Shown piece by piece: positions 7,466 through 16,975 of a DNA stretch of 64,000 nucleotides. Source of the stretch: Betaproteobacteria bacterium SCN1 (GTDB lineage Bacteria; Pseudomonadota; Gammaproteobacteria; Burkholderiales; Thiobacillaceae); the NCBI GenBank assembly GCA_008923315.1, contig WBSF01000009.1, forward strand, positions 186,001-250,000, read 5' to 3'. Numbering within the stretch: the first letter of the stretch is position 1; every line of letters starts with the position of its first letter. The position numbers and the translations under genes were made by a program. Under the pieces are notes generated by a model. It was not told the origin of the DNA. It saw only the letters and a list, made by a program, of their open reading frames with translations, and ran no database searches.

Positions 7466-8888
7466 TCCGCTGCTCAAGTGGCTGCTGATCCCGATGGCGC
7501 TGCTGCTGGTGTTCGTCGGCATCAAACTGTTCTCCGGCGCCCCCGGCGGCCAGCCCGCCCCCAAGGGCGCGGCCAGTACGCTCACGCCCGAGGAGATGAA
7601 AGCCCTGGGCATCGCCGGCGACACGCCGCGCGATACCGTCGCCACGCTGGTGGCCCAGGTGAAGCAATTGCGCACCGAGCTGCAGAGCGCGCTCGGCGAC
7701 AACAAGCAGCACAAGGCCGAGAATGAGCGCCTGCGTGCGCGGGAAAGCGCGATCGACCAGCGCATCCAGAGCGCGCTGGAAGGCGAACGCAACCGCCTGG
7801 AGCAGGAGCGCAATCAGGTGGCCAGCGACAGGCAGCAGACCCAAGGGCTGCTGCAGGATCTGCAGCGGCAACTGGACGGCCTTTCCGGCAAGGGTGGCCC
7901 GTCCGACCTGCCCATCGGGCTGGGGCTGGAAGAGGGTGACGGCAAGCGCTTCAACCGCGGCACCAGTGGCACGCAGTGGGTCGAGCCCGACGATGCCAAG
8001 GTCGACGCCAAGAACGGCAGCAAGGAGCCGAGCTTTCCCCTGAGCTTCGGGCCGGCCCAGAAAAGCCTGTCGGCCGCAGTGGAATCCGTCGCCGACGTCG
8101 GCAGCCGCGCGGTGGGCGCATCCACGAAGGCTGTCTACACCGTGCCATCGAACTCGACGCTCATGGGGTCGGTTGCCATGACGGCGCTGATCGGGCGCGT
8201 GCCGATCGATGGAACCGTCAACGATCCCTATCCGTTCAAGGTGCTGATCGGCCCGGACAACCTCACGGCCAACGGCATCGACATCCCCGACGTGGCCGGC
8301 GCCGTGGTCAGCGGCACGGCCTCGGGCGACTGGACGCTCTCGTGCGTGCGCGGGCAAATCCGCTCGGTCACGTTCGTGTTCCAGGACGGCACCATCCGCA
8401 CGGTGCCGGAGGACAGCAGCAAGGGCGGTAGCAGCGGCGGCAACTCCGGTCACAACGGCGCCAGCATCCAGGGCGGCCTGGGCTGGATCAGCGACCCCTA
8501 TGGCATTCCCTGCGTCAGCGGCGAGCGGCGCAGCAACGCCCAGCAGTACCTGGGCAGCCAGGCGCTCATCACCGCGGCCGGCGCCGGCGCGGCCTCGCTC
8601 ATCAAGTCCGACAACGGCAGCGTGGCCGTGGTCGCCAACAGCAACGGCTCGCTGGGCACCGTCGGCATCAGCGGCAACGAAGCGATGGGCCGCATCCTCG
8701 CGGGCGGCGTGCGCGACATGGCTGATTGGGTCAACAAGCTCTACGGCCAGGCCTTCGCGGCGGTCTACGTGCAGCCGGGCGCCAGGGTGGCCGTGCATCT
8801 GGAGCAGCCGCTCGACATCGACTACGACGCCAAGGGGCGTCGGGTCCACCACCGCACCGGAGAAGCCCATGCCTCGGATCTGGATTGA
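7455..8888 (+). CDS. TIGR03752 family ICE protein (TraB-like)
   Basis: The protein has 477 residues. A single N-terminal membrane helix (about 9-25) is followed by a long predicted coiled coil (roughly 55-140, rich in Q/E/R heptads) and a beta-rich C-terminal domain with a Gly/Ser-rich loop near 320-340. This is the layout of TraB/VirB10 proteins, which span the periplasm and transmit energy from the inner-membrane ATPases. It overlaps the preceding gene by 11 bases. Confidence 0.92.
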   Translation: MKSNPLLKWLLIPMALLLVFVGIKLFSGAPGGQPAPKGAASTLTPEEMKALGIAGDTPRDTVATLVAQVKQLRTELQSALGDNKQHKAENERLRARESAIDQRIQSALEGERNRLEQERNQVASDRQQTQGLLQDLQRQLDGLSGKGGPSDLPIGLGLEEGDGKRFNRGTSGTQWVEPDDAKVDAKNGSKEPSFPLSFGPAQKSLSAAVESVADVGSRAVGASTKAVYTVPSNSTLMGSVAMTALIGRVPIDGTVNDPYPFKVLIGPDNLTANGIDIPDVAGAVVSGTASGDWTLSCVRGQIRSVTFVFQDGTIRTVPEDSSKGGSSGGNSGHNGASIQGGLGWISDPYGIPCVSGERRSNAQQYLGSQALITAAGAGAASLIKSDNGSVAVVANSNGSLGTVGISGNEAMGRILAGGVRDMADWVNKLYGQAFAAVYVQPGARVAVHLEQPLDIDYDAKGRRVHHRTGEAHASDLD

Positions 8889-9303
8889 CGCGGCCGCCGT
8901 GCTGCTGGCGGCCACTCTGCTCGGCGGCTGCGCCACCAGCAAGGAGAAGCTGCTGCCGCACGGCGACAGCACCATGCTCGACATCTGGCATCAGGAGACC
9001 GGCGGCAGCGCGGGCGGCGGCCAGGCCGCGCGGCAACTGCTCGACGCGCGCCAGGGCCTGCGCCGGCCGCTGACCGAGGCCGATGTGCAGGCGGCGCCCG
9101 GCGTGCAGGCGCGCTACACCCGTACCGCGCAGAACGAGATTTACCGCAAGTTCCACCGCCTGCCGAACCCCGACCTGGTGATGTACGTATTCCCGCACCT
9201 GGCGGGCACCGACCCGGTGCCGGTGCCCGGCTACAGCACGGTGTTCCCGCTCTACCAGCGCGTGCAGTACGCGATGCCGGGCGAGCGCGTGGAGGACTAT
9301 TGA
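8869..9303 (+). CDS. TIGR03751 family conjugal transfer lipoprotein (TraV-like)
   Basis: The start at 8869 lies inside the end of the previous gene and gives 144 residues. A lipoprotein signal with lipobox LGGC puts the acylated cysteine at about residue 21. The mature part is short and polar with a conserved C-terminal patch (FHRLPNPDLVMYVFPHL). A lipoprotein at this position is the expected TraV/VirB7-type stabiliser of the outer-membrane pore. Its stop codon shares a base with the start of the next gene. Confidence 0.92.
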   Translation: MPRIWIDAAAVLLAATLLGGCATSKEKLLPHGDSTMLDIWHQETGGSAGGGQAARQLLDARQGLRRPLTEADVQAAPGVQARYTRTAQNEIYRKFHRLPNPDLVMYVFPHLAGTDPVPVPGYSTVFPLYQRVQYAMPGERVEDY

Positions 9304-12191
9304 TGGCCTGGTCGCTGCCGTGGTCACGCAAGTCCGACGCATCGCCTGTTGACGCCGCGGATGCGACCGATGATGCCTGGGCACGGCACGTAACGGCCTT
9401 GGCGGCACAGGGTGTCGCCGAGCCGGGCAGCGCGCTCGGCCGGGGCCGGCGCAGACCGGCCACCCAGGCCGACCACGATGCGCTCTATGGCGTCGCGCCG
9501 TCGTTCGCGGACTTGCTGCCCTGGGTCGAGTACCTGCCCGGCAGCAAGTGCATGTTGCTGGAAGACGGCCAGTCGGTGGCGGCCTTCTTCGAACTGGCGC
9601 CGGTCGGCACCGAGGGCCGCGAGATGGCCTGGCTGTGGCAGGCGCGCGATGCGCTGGAGAGCGCCCTGCAGGACTCCTTCGACGAGTTGGACGACAACCC
9701 CTGGGTAGTGCAGCTCTACGCCCAGGACGAGGCCGACTGGGACAACTATCTGCGCTCCCTGGCGAACTATCTGCAGCCGCGTGCGCAGGGCAGCGCGTTC
9801 AGCGACTTCTACCTGCGCTTCTTCGCCCATCACCTGCGGGCCATCGCCAAGCCGGGTGGCCTGTTCGAGGACACCACGGTGACGCGCCTGCCGTGGCGCG
9901 GCCAGGTCCGGCGCGTGCGCATGGTGGTCTACCGACGCACGTCCGCGGCCTCGGCCTCGCGGCGCGGCCAGTCGCCCGAGCAGGCGCTGACCACGATCTG
10001 CGACCGCCTCGCCGGCGGGCTGGCGAATGCCGGCGTGAAAGCCCGGCGTCTCGGCGCGGCGGACATCCACGCCTGGCTGCTGCGCTGGTTCAACCCGAAT
10101 CCGACTTTGCTCGGCGCCACTGCCGAAGATCGGGAACGCTTCTACGCGCTGACCCGCTACCCCGAGGAACTGGACGATGGCGAGATCGAGCTGGCCAGCG
10201 GCACCGACTTCGCGCAGCGCCTGTTCTTCGGCCAGCCACGTTCGGACGTGCCCAACGGCCTGTGGTTCTTCGACGGCATGCCGCATCGGGTGATCGTGAT
10301 GGATCGCCTGCGCACGCCACCCGTGACGGGCCATCTGACGGGCGAGACGCGCAAGGGCGGCGATGCCATGAACGCGCTGTTCGACCAGATGCCCGAGGAC
10401 ACGGTGATGTGCCTGACGCTGGTCGCCACACCCCAGGACGTGCTGGAGGCGCACCTCAACCACCTCGCCAGGAAGGCCGTCGGCGAGACCCTGGCCTCGG
10501 AGCAGACCCGGCAGGACGTGCAGCAGGCGCGCGGCCTGATCGGCAGCGCGCACAAGCTCTACCGCGGCGCGCTGGCGTTCTACCTGCGCGGCCGCGACCT
10601 GGCCCAGCTCGATGCGCGCGGCCTGCAGCTCGTCAACGTGATGCTCAACGCCGGTCTGCAACCGGTACGCGAAGACGACGAGGTGGCGCCGCTGAACAGC
10701 TATCTGCGCTGGCTGCCGTGCGTGTTCGATCCGGCGGCCGACAAGCGCCAGTGGTACACCCAGCTCATGTTCGCGCAACACGCGGCGAACCTGGCGCCGG
10801 TCTGGGGCCGCAGCCAGGGCACGGGGCATCCCGGCATCACGTTCTTCAACCGCGGCGGCGGCCCGATCACCTTCGATCCGTTGAACCGCCTCGACCGGCA
10901 GATGAACGCGCATCTGTTCCTGTTCGGCCCCACGGGTTCGGGCAAGAGCGCGACGCTCAACAACATCCTGAACCAGGTGACGGCGATCTATCGGCCGCGC
11001 CTGTTTATCGTCGAGGCGGGCAACAGCTTCGGCCTGTTCGGCGACTTCGCGGCACGGTTGGGTCTCACCGTGCATCGGGTGAAGCTCGCGCCGGGCGCGG
11101 GCGTCAGTCTGGCTCCGTTCGCCGACGCCTGGCGCCTGGTCGATACGCCGAGCCAGGTACAGACGCTGGACGCCGATGCGCTCGACGAGGACCAGGCCGA
11201 TGCCGGCATGGCCGTGGAAGGCGACGAGCAGCGCGACGTGCTCGGCGAGCTGGAGATCACTGCACGACTGATGATCACCGGCGGCGAGGACAAGGAAGAA
11301 GCGCGCATGACCCGCGCCGACCGCAGCCTGATCCGCCAGTGCATTCTCGATGCGGCACAGCGCTGCGTAGCGGAGAAGCGCACGGTACTGACCCGCGATG
11401 TGCGCGACGCGCTGCGCGAGCGCGCCCGCGATGCCACGCTGCCGGAGATGCGGCGCGCACGGCTGCTGGAGATGGCCGACGCGATGGACATGTTCTGCCA
11501 AGGCGTGGACGGCGAGATGTTCGACCGGTCCGGCACGCCGTGGCCCGAGGCGGACATCACCATCGTGGACCTCGCCACCTTCGCGCGCGAGGGCTACAAC
11601 GCCCAACTCTCGATTGCCTACATCTCGCTCATCAACACGGTCAACAATATCGCCGAGCGCGACCAGTTCCTGGGCCGACCGATCATCAACGTGACGGACG
11701 AAGGCCACATCATCACCAAGAACCCGCTGCTCGCGCCCTACGTGGTCAAGATCACCAAGATGTGGCGCAAGCTCGGCGCCTGGTTCTGGCTCGCCACGCA
11801 GAACCTGGATGACCTGCCGAAGGCGGCCGAGCCCATGCTCAACATGATCGAGTGGTGGATCTGCCTGTCGATGCCGCCCGATGAAGTCGAGAAGATCGCG
11901 CGCTTCCGCGAACTCAACGCTTCGCAGAAGGCGCTGATGCTCTCGGCACGCAAGGAGGCCGGCAAGTTCAGCGAGGGCGTCATCCTGTCCAAGTCGATGG
12001 AAGTGTTGTTCCGCGCGGTGCCGCCCAGCCTCTACCTGGCGATGGCAATGACCGAGCCCGAAGAGAAGGCCGAACGCTTCCAGTTGATGCAGCAGCACGG
12101 CATCAGCGAGCTGGATGCCGCCTTCCGCGTGGCCGAGAAGATCGACCGCGCGCGGGGCATCGAACCGCTGGCGCTGGACACGCTGGCCTGA
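9303..12191 (+). CDS. Conjugative transfer ATPase, TIGR03744 family (TraC/VirB4-like)
   Basis: The ATG at 9303 gives 962 residues; a TTG one codon earlier is possible. The N-terminal half is the TraC_F/VirB4 assembly domain. The C-terminal half is a RecA-type motor with Walker A GPTGSGKS at 542-549 and a Walker B-like region ending in D799-E800 (IINVTDEGH). Then comes ATQNLDDL, as in VirB4 proteins. It should power pilus assembly and DNA transfer from the cytoplasmic side of the inner membrane. It is the largest gene of the block and is intact. Confidence 0.95.
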   Translation: MAWSLPWSRKSDASPVDAADATDDAWARHVTALAAQGVAEPGSALGRGRRRPATQADHDALYGVAPSFADLLPWVEYLPGSKCMLLEDGQSVAAFFELAPVGTEGREMAWLWQARDALESALQDSFDELDDNPWVVQLYAQDEADWDNYLRSLANYLQPRAQGSAFSDFYLRFFAHHLRAIAKPGGLFEDTTVTRLPWRGQVRRVRMVVYRRTSAASASRRGQSPEQALTTICDRLAGGLANAGVKARRLGAADIHAWLLRWFNPNPTLLGATAEDRERFYALTRYPEELDDGEIELASGTDFAQRLFFGQPRSDVPNGLWFFDGMPHRVIVMDRLRTPPVTGHLTGETRKGGDAMNALFDQMPEDTVMCLTLVATPQDVLEAHLNHLARKAVGETLASEQTRQDVQQARGLIGSAHKLYRGALAFYLRGRDLAQLDARGLQLVNVMLNAGLQPVREDDEVAPLNSYLRWLPCVFDPAADKRQWYTQLMFAQHAANLAPVWGRSQGTGHPGITFFNRGGGPITFDPLNRLDRQMNAHLFLFGPTGSGKSATLNNILNQVTAIYRPRLFIVEAGNSFGLFGDFAARLGLTVHRVKLAPGAGVSLAPFADAWRLVDTPSQVQTLDADALDEDQADAGMAVEGDEQRDVLGELEITARLMITGGEDKEEARMTRADRSLIRQCILDAAQRCVAEKRTVLTRDVRDALRERARDATLPEMRRARLLEMADAMDMFCQGVDGEMFDRSGTPWPEADITIVDLATFAREGYNAQLSIAYISLINTVNNIAERDQFLGRPIINVTDEGHIITKNPLLAPYVVKITKMWRKLGAWFWLATQNLDDLPKAAEPMLNMIEWWICLSMPPDEVEKIARFRELNASQKALMLSARKEAGKFSEGVILSKSMEVLFRAVPPSLYLAMAMTEPEEKAERFQLMQQHGISELDAAFRVAEKIDRARGIEPLALDTLA

Positions 12192-12204
12192 CGGGAGCGA
12201 CACG

Positions 12205-12948
12205 ATGCGCATGCCTTCCTTCGCCCGCCGTCATCCCTGGATCGGTCTGCTGATCGTGGCGACGATTGGGGTTGGCTCGTGGATGCTGCTGCGCGCGCCG
12301 CAACCGGCAACCGAGTCCATGCCCCTGGCCGCCGCCCGGTCCGAAGCGTCGAAACCGGCCGGCCCGCCCTGGCTGTATGGCCGTGCCGATGCGCGCTTCA
12401 CGGTGGTCGGGTACGCCGACCTGGAGTGTCCGTACTGCCGGGCCTACTTCCCCGCGCTCAAGGGCTGGATCGACGCCCATCCCGAGGTGAACTGGCAGTG
12501 GCACCACCTGCCGCTGTCCATGCACGAGCCGGCCGCGACTGCCGGGGCACGCCTGGCCGAGTGCGCGGGCGAGACGGGCGGACATGCCACCTTCTGGCAG
12601 GCCGTGGCGTGGCTCTACGCGCACACCCGTGGCGACGGCCAGGGCCTGCCGGAGGGCCTGCGCTATCCCGACCTCACGCCAGCCATGCAGGGTTGTCTCG
12701 ACAGCGATCGCCCCGATGCCGTCATCCGTGCCCAGGCGGCGGAAGCGGCACAGCAGGGCATCGCGGCCACGCCGGCCCTGCAACTGCGCGACCGCGAGTC
12801 CGGCAAGACCCTCCTGCTGCACGGTCCCGTCGAAGGCGATGCCTTGCTGTCGGCCATCGACCTGCTCGCCGTCGGCAGCACGACCGCAGCCGAACCCGCC
12901 CATTCCCCAGACATGCCCGCCGGCGTTGCCGGTGACATGCCCAGGTAG
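12205..12948 (+). CDS. DsbA/DsbC-like periplasmic thiol oxidoreductase of the ICE
   Basis: The start at 12205 gives 247 residues: an N-terminal membrane anchor or signal (about 10-27), then a thioredoxin fold with active site C75-P-Y-C78 (LECPYCRAYFP) and the cis-proline region at AATPALQL. Such proteins accompany this transfer block and probably form disulphides in the cysteine-rich TraU/TraH-like products encoded at 14249 and 15204. It lies 13 bases after the ATPase gene. A start 90 bases upstream is open but would lie inside the ATPase gene. Confidence 0.9.
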   Translation: MRMPSFARRHPWIGLLIVATIGVGSWMLLRAPQPATESMPLAAARSEASKPAGPPWLYGRADARFTVVGYADLECPYCRAYFPALKGWIDAHPEVNWQWHHLPLSMHEPAATAGARLAECAGETGGHATFWQAVAWLYAHTRGDGQGLPEGLRYPDLTPAMQGCLDSDRPDAVIRAQAAEAAQQGIAATPALQLRDRESGKTLLLHGPVEGDALLSAIDLLAVGSTTAAEPAHSPDMPAGVAGDMPR

Positions 12949-13081
12949 CCATCGATCTTCAAGGCTGCGGCGCGGCTCGTCCGCGTTGATCGAAACCCGT
13001 TCGCATCGCATCCCTTGACGCGAACAGCCATCGCATCCGCGGTGGTGGATGCCCGCTCGTCACCTGTTCCATCCCCATCGT

Positions 13082-13107
13082 CCCCAGGAGGGTTTGCCCT
13101 CCAGGGG
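13082..13107 (+). promoter_or_regulatory. Strong hairpin in the radC-like gene leader
   Basis: CCCC-A-GGAGGG-TTTG-CCCTCC-A-GGGG forms a nearly perfect hairpin with a four-base loop. No T-run follows, so it is not a simple terminator. Its CCCTCC arm could also pair with the ribosome-binding site at 13133-13137. Confidence 0.5.
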
Positions 13108-13109
13108 CA

Positions 13110-13143
13110 GGCGCCCTCCGATCTCATCCATTGGAGGTTCGCC
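13110..13143 (+). promoter_or_regulatory. Hairpin burying the ribosome-binding site of the radC-like gene
   Basis: GGC(110-112) pairs with GCC(141-143) and CCTCC(115-119) pairs with the Shine-Dalgarno GGAGG(133-137), just before the ATG at 13144. The relaxase gene has a matching structure (20970-21003) in which both strands of the stem changed together. A relation to the described radC RNA motif is possible but unproven. Confidence 0.55.
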
Positions 13144-13638
13144 ATGTCTCTCGTCATCGCCGACTCCCGCCCGGAGTCGCTCACCCTGATCGCCGCCCAG
13201 CACGAAGACTGGATCATCCGGCAGGCCATCACCCTGCTGGAGAACCGCGTGTTCAAGGCCGGTCCGGCGCTGGGCAGTCCCGCCGCCGTGCGCGACTACC
13301 TGCGCCTGAAACTGGTCGCGGAGCCAAACGAAATCTTCGCCGTCGTGTTTCTCGACAACCAGCACCAGGTGCTCGCCTACGAGCCGCTGTTCAAGGGCAC
13401 GGTCGACCAGACTTCGGTGTATCCGAGGGTGGTGGTCCAGCGTGCGCTGGCGCTCAACGCTTCGGCGCTGATCCTGGCGCATCAGCACCCCTCGGGGACC
13501 ACCGAGCCCTCGGCCGCTGATCGTGCGATCACCGAGCGGCTGAAGAGCGCCCTGGCCACCGTCGATGTCCGGGTGCTGGATCACTTCATCGTCGGCAAGG
13601 GCAGCCCGTACTCGTTCGCCGAAGCCGGCTTGCTGTAG
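13144..13638 (+). CDS. RadC-like JAB domain protein (ICE-borne)
   Basis: The ATG at 13144, six bases after a GGAGG, gives 164 residues. This is a JAB/MPN metalloprotease-like domain with H113-x-H115-P-S-G and D126 (EPSAADRAI), the zinc-binding pattern of RadC proteins. The N-terminal helix-hairpin-helix of chromosomal RadC is absent, as is usual for the short versions carried by plasmids and ICEs. Despite the name, no repair role is established. It interrupts the transfer block between the DsbA-like gene and TIGR03757 and has its own leader and terminator, so it is probably a separate transcription unit. Confidence 0.9.
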   Translation: MSLVIADSRPESLTLIAAQHEDWIIRQAITLLENRVFKAGPALGSPAAVRDYLRLKLVAEPNEIFAVVFLDNQHQVLAYEPLFKGTVDQTSVYPRVVVQRALALNASALILAHQHPSGTTEPSAADRAITERLKSALATVDVRVLDHFIVGKGSPYSFAEAGLL

Positions 13639-13668
13639 CAGCACCCCACGCGCATTCATTTCATCACC

Positions 13669-13696
13669 ACGGGAGCCATTGGCTCCCGTTTCTTTT
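13669..13696 (+). terminator. Rho-independent terminator after the radC-like gene
   Basis: ACGGGAGCC-ATT-GGCTCCCGT is a nine-pair stem with a three-base loop, followed by TTCTTTTC. It lies 31 bases after the stop codon. Confidence 0.85.
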
Positions 13697-13802
13697 CGCC
13701 GGTGCGCAGGAAATCGGGACTGACCGGTTTCGGTTTCTTTGTCGTTCCCTGATCTGCGTTGCGCTCGACTACGAGTCTGCATCGACTCCGCGGAGGCGCG
13801 AC

Positions 13803-14252
13803 ATGCCGGCTCATTCCCTCAACCTTCCTGCTGTCTCGCGGCGCCCCCTGTCCGCCAGGCTGGCCGCTGGACTGTGCGCCGCGCTGCTCGGTCCCATCGC
13901 GGCGGCCGCCGATGTGCTCGTCGTCACCGACAGCCGTCATCCGGTGCAGGCCCCGGCCGGCGTGCGGGTCATCGAGCTGGACCAGGCCACGCGCATCGAG
14001 GTCGAACTCGCCGCGCACCTGCCGGCCGACCCCCAACAGGCCGCAGCCCTGGTGCGGCAGCGGTTGCATGACGGCGGCGAGGCCCTGCAGCGCCGCATCG
14101 GCCATGCCTATCAGGGTGTCGCGGATGCCTGGGGACTGGGCATCGCCAAGATTCCCGCCGTGGTGGTCGATCGACGCTACGTGGTCTATGGCGAGCCCGA
14201 CGTGTCCCGCGCCGTCGCGCGCATCAACGCCTACCGGAGCACGCAGCCATGA
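13803..14252 (+). CDS. TIGR03757 family ICE protein (DUF1525)
   Basis: The 149-residue protein has a signal peptide (cleavage near AAAADV, about residue 37). The small mature domain begins VLVVTDSRHPVQ and ends with the KIPAVVVDRRYVVYG segment typical of DUF1525. Some homologs are compared with TraW/TrbC-type pilus assembly factors. It overlaps the next gene by four bases (ATGA), and TIGR03757-TIGR03756-TIGR03755 follow in the usual order, so one co-translated periplasmic set is likely. Confidence 0.9.
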   Translation: MPAHSLNLPAVSRRPLSARLAAGLCAALLGPIAAAADVLVVTDSRHPVQAPAGVRVIELDQATRIEVELAAHLPADPQQAAALVRQRLHDGGEALQRRIGHAYQGVADAWGLGIAKIPAVVVDRRYVVYGEPDVSRAVARINAYRSTQP

Positions 14253-15193
14253 GCCTCCTGCTGGCACGCCGGCGCCTGCGCGCCACCGCCGCCTCGCTGC
14301 TGCTGGGCACGGCCACATCGACGTTCGCCCTGGACACCGCCACCATCGTCTCGTCGGCGCTGTCCCCCGACTGCCTCGAATACCGCGTGGTCGGAATCTG
14401 CTACTGGCTGTACTGCACGCCCTTCGGCTGCTCGGTTCGCACTTCCGTCAAGGTGCGCCACTACGTCCCCGATGCGGTGGTGTCGAGCTACTCGAACACC
14501 GGCGAAAACCCGTGGCTGGAAGTCAGGGCGATGAGCATGCCCAACCCGACCGCCAAGGCGGGCGGTGACGGCACGACCAATCACGACAACGAGAACAACC
14601 TCGCCAAGTTCAAGAACGCCGATGTCATCGGCCATCCGGCCGGGATGGTGTTCAGCCAGTTCGCCAGCGCCTCCGGCTACACCTGCGAAGGCGCGGGCAC
14701 GGCCTTCATGCCGTATCTGCTGAGCACGCTCGACACGATCGCCTGGCGCTACAACATCCCGGAAGCGCTCTACCCCGAAGCGCTCATCCCCGGCCGGCGC
14801 GAAATCGGTACGCGCACCGGCCTGAACCTCTGGGGCAACGTGTATCCCCGCGGTGGCTTCCTGCACCAGACCGACGACCACAAGAGCGGCGCCGTGGTCG
14901 CGCAGCGCGCGGGCGACATCGTGACGCGCCGCAACCAGATTCACGTGTATCAGCCCCTGCTGGCCAACGCCCGCGACGGCTACTGGCCGGCCGGCGCGCT
15001 GATGGAGACCGACGCCTCGACGGGCAAGTGGCAGGAGCTGACGCCCACGCTCTCGAACAGTTGCGTGGTCTTCCCGCACAGCCGCACCCGCGTGCAGGCC
15101 CAGCAGGGCGACTACGCCTGGGCCTTGTGGCGGCCGTACTCCTGCTGCCGGCGCCGTGGCCAGGTCTTCCTCGGCAGCGTCGACTTCATGTGA
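14249..15193 (+). CDS. TIGR03756 family ICE protein (TraU-like)
   Basis: The 314-residue protein has a signal peptide ending near TSTFALD (about residue 28). A cysteine-rich mature N-terminus (CLEYRVVGICYWLYC, then FGCSV) and more cysteines toward the end (CEGAG, CVVF, CCRRR) suggest several disulphides. Family and position correspond to TraU, needed for pilus assembly or DNA transfer in F-like systems. The nearby DsbA-like protein is the probable source of its disulphides. Confidence 0.9.
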   Translation: MSLLLARRRLRATAASLLLGTATSTFALDTATIVSSALSPDCLEYRVVGICYWLYCTPFGCSVRTSVKVRHYVPDAVVSSYSNTGENPWLEVRAMSMPNPTAKAGGDGTTNHDNENNLAKFKNADVIGHPAGMVFSQFASASGYTCEGAGTAFMPYLLSTLDTIAWRYNIPEALYPEALIPGRREIGTRTGLNLWGNVYPRGGFLHQTDDHKSGAVVAQRAGDIVTRRNQIHVYQPLLANARDGYWPAGALMETDASTGKWQELTPTLSNSCVVFPHSRTRVQAQQGDYAWALWRPYSCCRRRGQVFLGSVDFM

Positions 15194-15203
15194 GGAACCC
15201 ACG

Positions 15204-16610
15204 ATGAACGCCTCCCTCCCTGACTTCCTGCGCCGCGCGAAATCGCCCCTGCGGGCCACGCTGCTCGTGGCGGTCATCACGCTGGTCGTCGGCGTCGCCT
15301 GGGCGCAGACCCGCATCGATCCCAATGGCGTGAACGTCAGCGGCAGCGTGATCGGCGACGACGTGCTCTACAGCATCGGCGGCGGCCGGGCGGTGTCGAT
15401 GGGGGGTGCCGGCAACATGCAGAGCATCGGCGTCGGCGTCGGCTGGAACAGCAACCTGATCTGCGGCGACATGAGCATCACCACGACCCTGCAGAACCAG
15501 CTCAACGGCATCACCAACGGCTTCCAGACGATCATGAGCAACGTGATCCAGAACGCCACCAGCGCCGTGGCCTCGCTGCCGGCCCTGATCATCCAGCGCG
15601 CCGACCCGGGCCTGTACAACCTGCTCACCAACGGCATCCTCCAGGCGCGCCTGGATTTCGACCGCTCGAAGATGACCTGCCGGGCCATCGCCAATCGCAT
15701 GGCGGACATGGCCGGCGGCCAGGCCGGCTGGGACCAGCTCGCCGAAGGGATGGCGCTGCGGGATGCGGTCAGCAGCACCGATGCCGTCGCCGCCATCGAG
15801 CAGGCCGAGTCCAACAAGGGAAACAACGGCGTGCCATGGGTCGGCGGCGGCAACGCGGGCGGCTCCGGTCAGAGTTCGATCAAGGTGGTCGGCGACGTGA
15901 CGCGCGCGGGCTACAACCTGCTCAACGGGCGCAGCGCCACCGATAGCTCGTCGATCGCGCGCAGCGCCTGCGGCAACCGCCTGACCTGCCAAACCTGGTT
16001 CTCGCCCCAGGCGGCCGCGGACTGGGCGACCCGCGTGTTGGGCGAACGCGAGCAGCGCACCTGCGAAAACTGCACGAAGACCCAGACCACGCCTGGCGTC
16101 GGGCTGACGCCAATGATCCAGGAAGAGTACGAGACCAAGCTGCAGGCGCTGCAGGAACTGGTGACGGGCGCCCGGCCGACGACGCTGGCCAATCTCGACG
16201 CAGCCGGCAGCAGCTCGCTGCCGATCACCCGCGGCGTGATCGAGGCCCTGCGTGACGAGCCCGACCAGGACGTGCTGGGCCGGCGCCTCGCGTCCGAGGC
16301 GGCGCTGTCCAGCGTGCTGGAGAAGGCCCTGCTGCTGCAACGCACGTTGCTGACCGGCAAGAAGGAGCCGAACGTCGCCGCCAACGAGCTGGCCGTGCAG
16401 GCGGTCGGCCAGGAGAACAGCGCGCTGGAGCAGGAGATCAACAACCTCAAGACTGAGCTGGAGCTGCGGCGCACGCTGGCCGGCAACTCGGCGATGGCGA
16501 TCATCCAGCGCCACAGCACCCGCGCCGCCGGCTCGCGCGGCATCTTCGAGGGCGACACCACGCGCGACCGTCTGCGGGAAGTCCAGAAGCCGCGGAGCGG
16601 TACGCCATGA
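15204..16610 (+). CDS. TIGR03755 family ICE protein (TraH-like)
   Basis: The start at 15204 gives 468 residues. A signal peptide ends near GVAWAQT (residue 34). A mature periplasmic protein follows with conserved cysteines (LICGD, MTCRAI, ACGNRLTCQTW, TCENCTKT) and a helical, probably coiled-coil C-terminal third. It follows TIGR03756 by ten bases, as in related ICEs. By position it corresponds to TraH-type pilus assembly proteins. Confidence 0.9.
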   Translation: MNASLPDFLRRAKSPLRATLLVAVITLVVGVAWAQTRIDPNGVNVSGSVIGDDVLYSIGGGRAVSMGGAGNMQSIGVGVGWNSNLICGDMSITTTLQNQLNGITNGFQTIMSNVIQNATSAVASLPALIIQRADPGLYNLLTNGILQARLDFDRSKMTCRAIANRMADMAGGQAGWDQLAEGMALRDAVSSTDAVAAIEQAESNKGNNGVPWVGGGNAGGSGQSSIKVVGDVTRAGYNLLNGRSATDSSSIARSACGNRLTCQTWFSPQAAADWATRVLGEREQRTCENCTKTQTTPGVGLTPMIQEEYETKLQALQELVTGARPTTLANLDAAGSSSLPITRGVIEALRDEPDQDVLGRRLASEAALSSVLEKALLLQRTLLTGKKEPNVAANELAVQAVGQENSALEQEINNLKTELELRRTLAGNSAMAIIQRHSTRAAGSRGIFEGDTTRDRLREVQKPRSGTP

Positions 16611-16960
16611 GCCGGCTGGCTTGGCTGCGGCTGCCATGGCTGTTCAACCGCCGCGTCGGCGTGGCGCTGTTGTGGACCTTGCTGGTGGTGGCCGCCGCGG
16701 TCGCGGTGAACATCGCCGGCATCCACGTGGTCGGCGGCGTCGCGGGCTGGCAGCACTGGCTGCAGGCGCACGCCGGCCACTTCTTCGTGTGGCGGCTGTG
16801 CCTCTACGGAGCGACGGCCTACGGCTGGTGGTGGATGCGTCGGCGCCTGCTGCGGCGGGAGCCGTCCCGCGAGACGCATCAGCGCCTGCTTCGCACGGAG
16901 ACCGCGGCCGTGATCGCCGTGGTCGCGCTGGAAGCCAGCCAACTGTTGCGGCACGGCTGA
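16607..16960 (+). CDS. Small ICE membrane protein, function unknown
   Basis: This 117-residue protein has hydrophobic helices at about 16-38 and 52-70 and possibly a short C-terminal one, with a basic loop MRRRLLRREPSRETHQRLLR between. It overlaps the TIGR03755 gene by four bases and sits before the TraG gene. A similar unnamed membrane protein is commonly found there in this ICE class. No domain is recognised. Co-translation suggests a role in assembly of the transfer apparatus. Confidence 0.78.
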   Translation: MSRLAWLRLPWLFNRRVGVALLWTLLVVAAAVAVNIAGIHVVGGVAGWQHWLQAHAGHFFVWRLCLYGATAYGWWWMRRRLLRREPSRETHQRLLRTETAAVIAVVALEASQLLRHG

Positions 16961-16975
16961 GACCGGGAGGCAGGC

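Noticed and set aside
9324-12212. A 962-residue open frame antisense to the TraC/VirB4 ATPase
   Set aside because: It is a composition artefact opposite a gene with clear Walker motifs and has no recognisable domains.
13144-13638. Calling the JAB protein a DNA repair enzyme
   Set aside because: The HhH part is absent and it is ICE-borne. RadC-like JAB proteins of mobile elements have no proven repair role.
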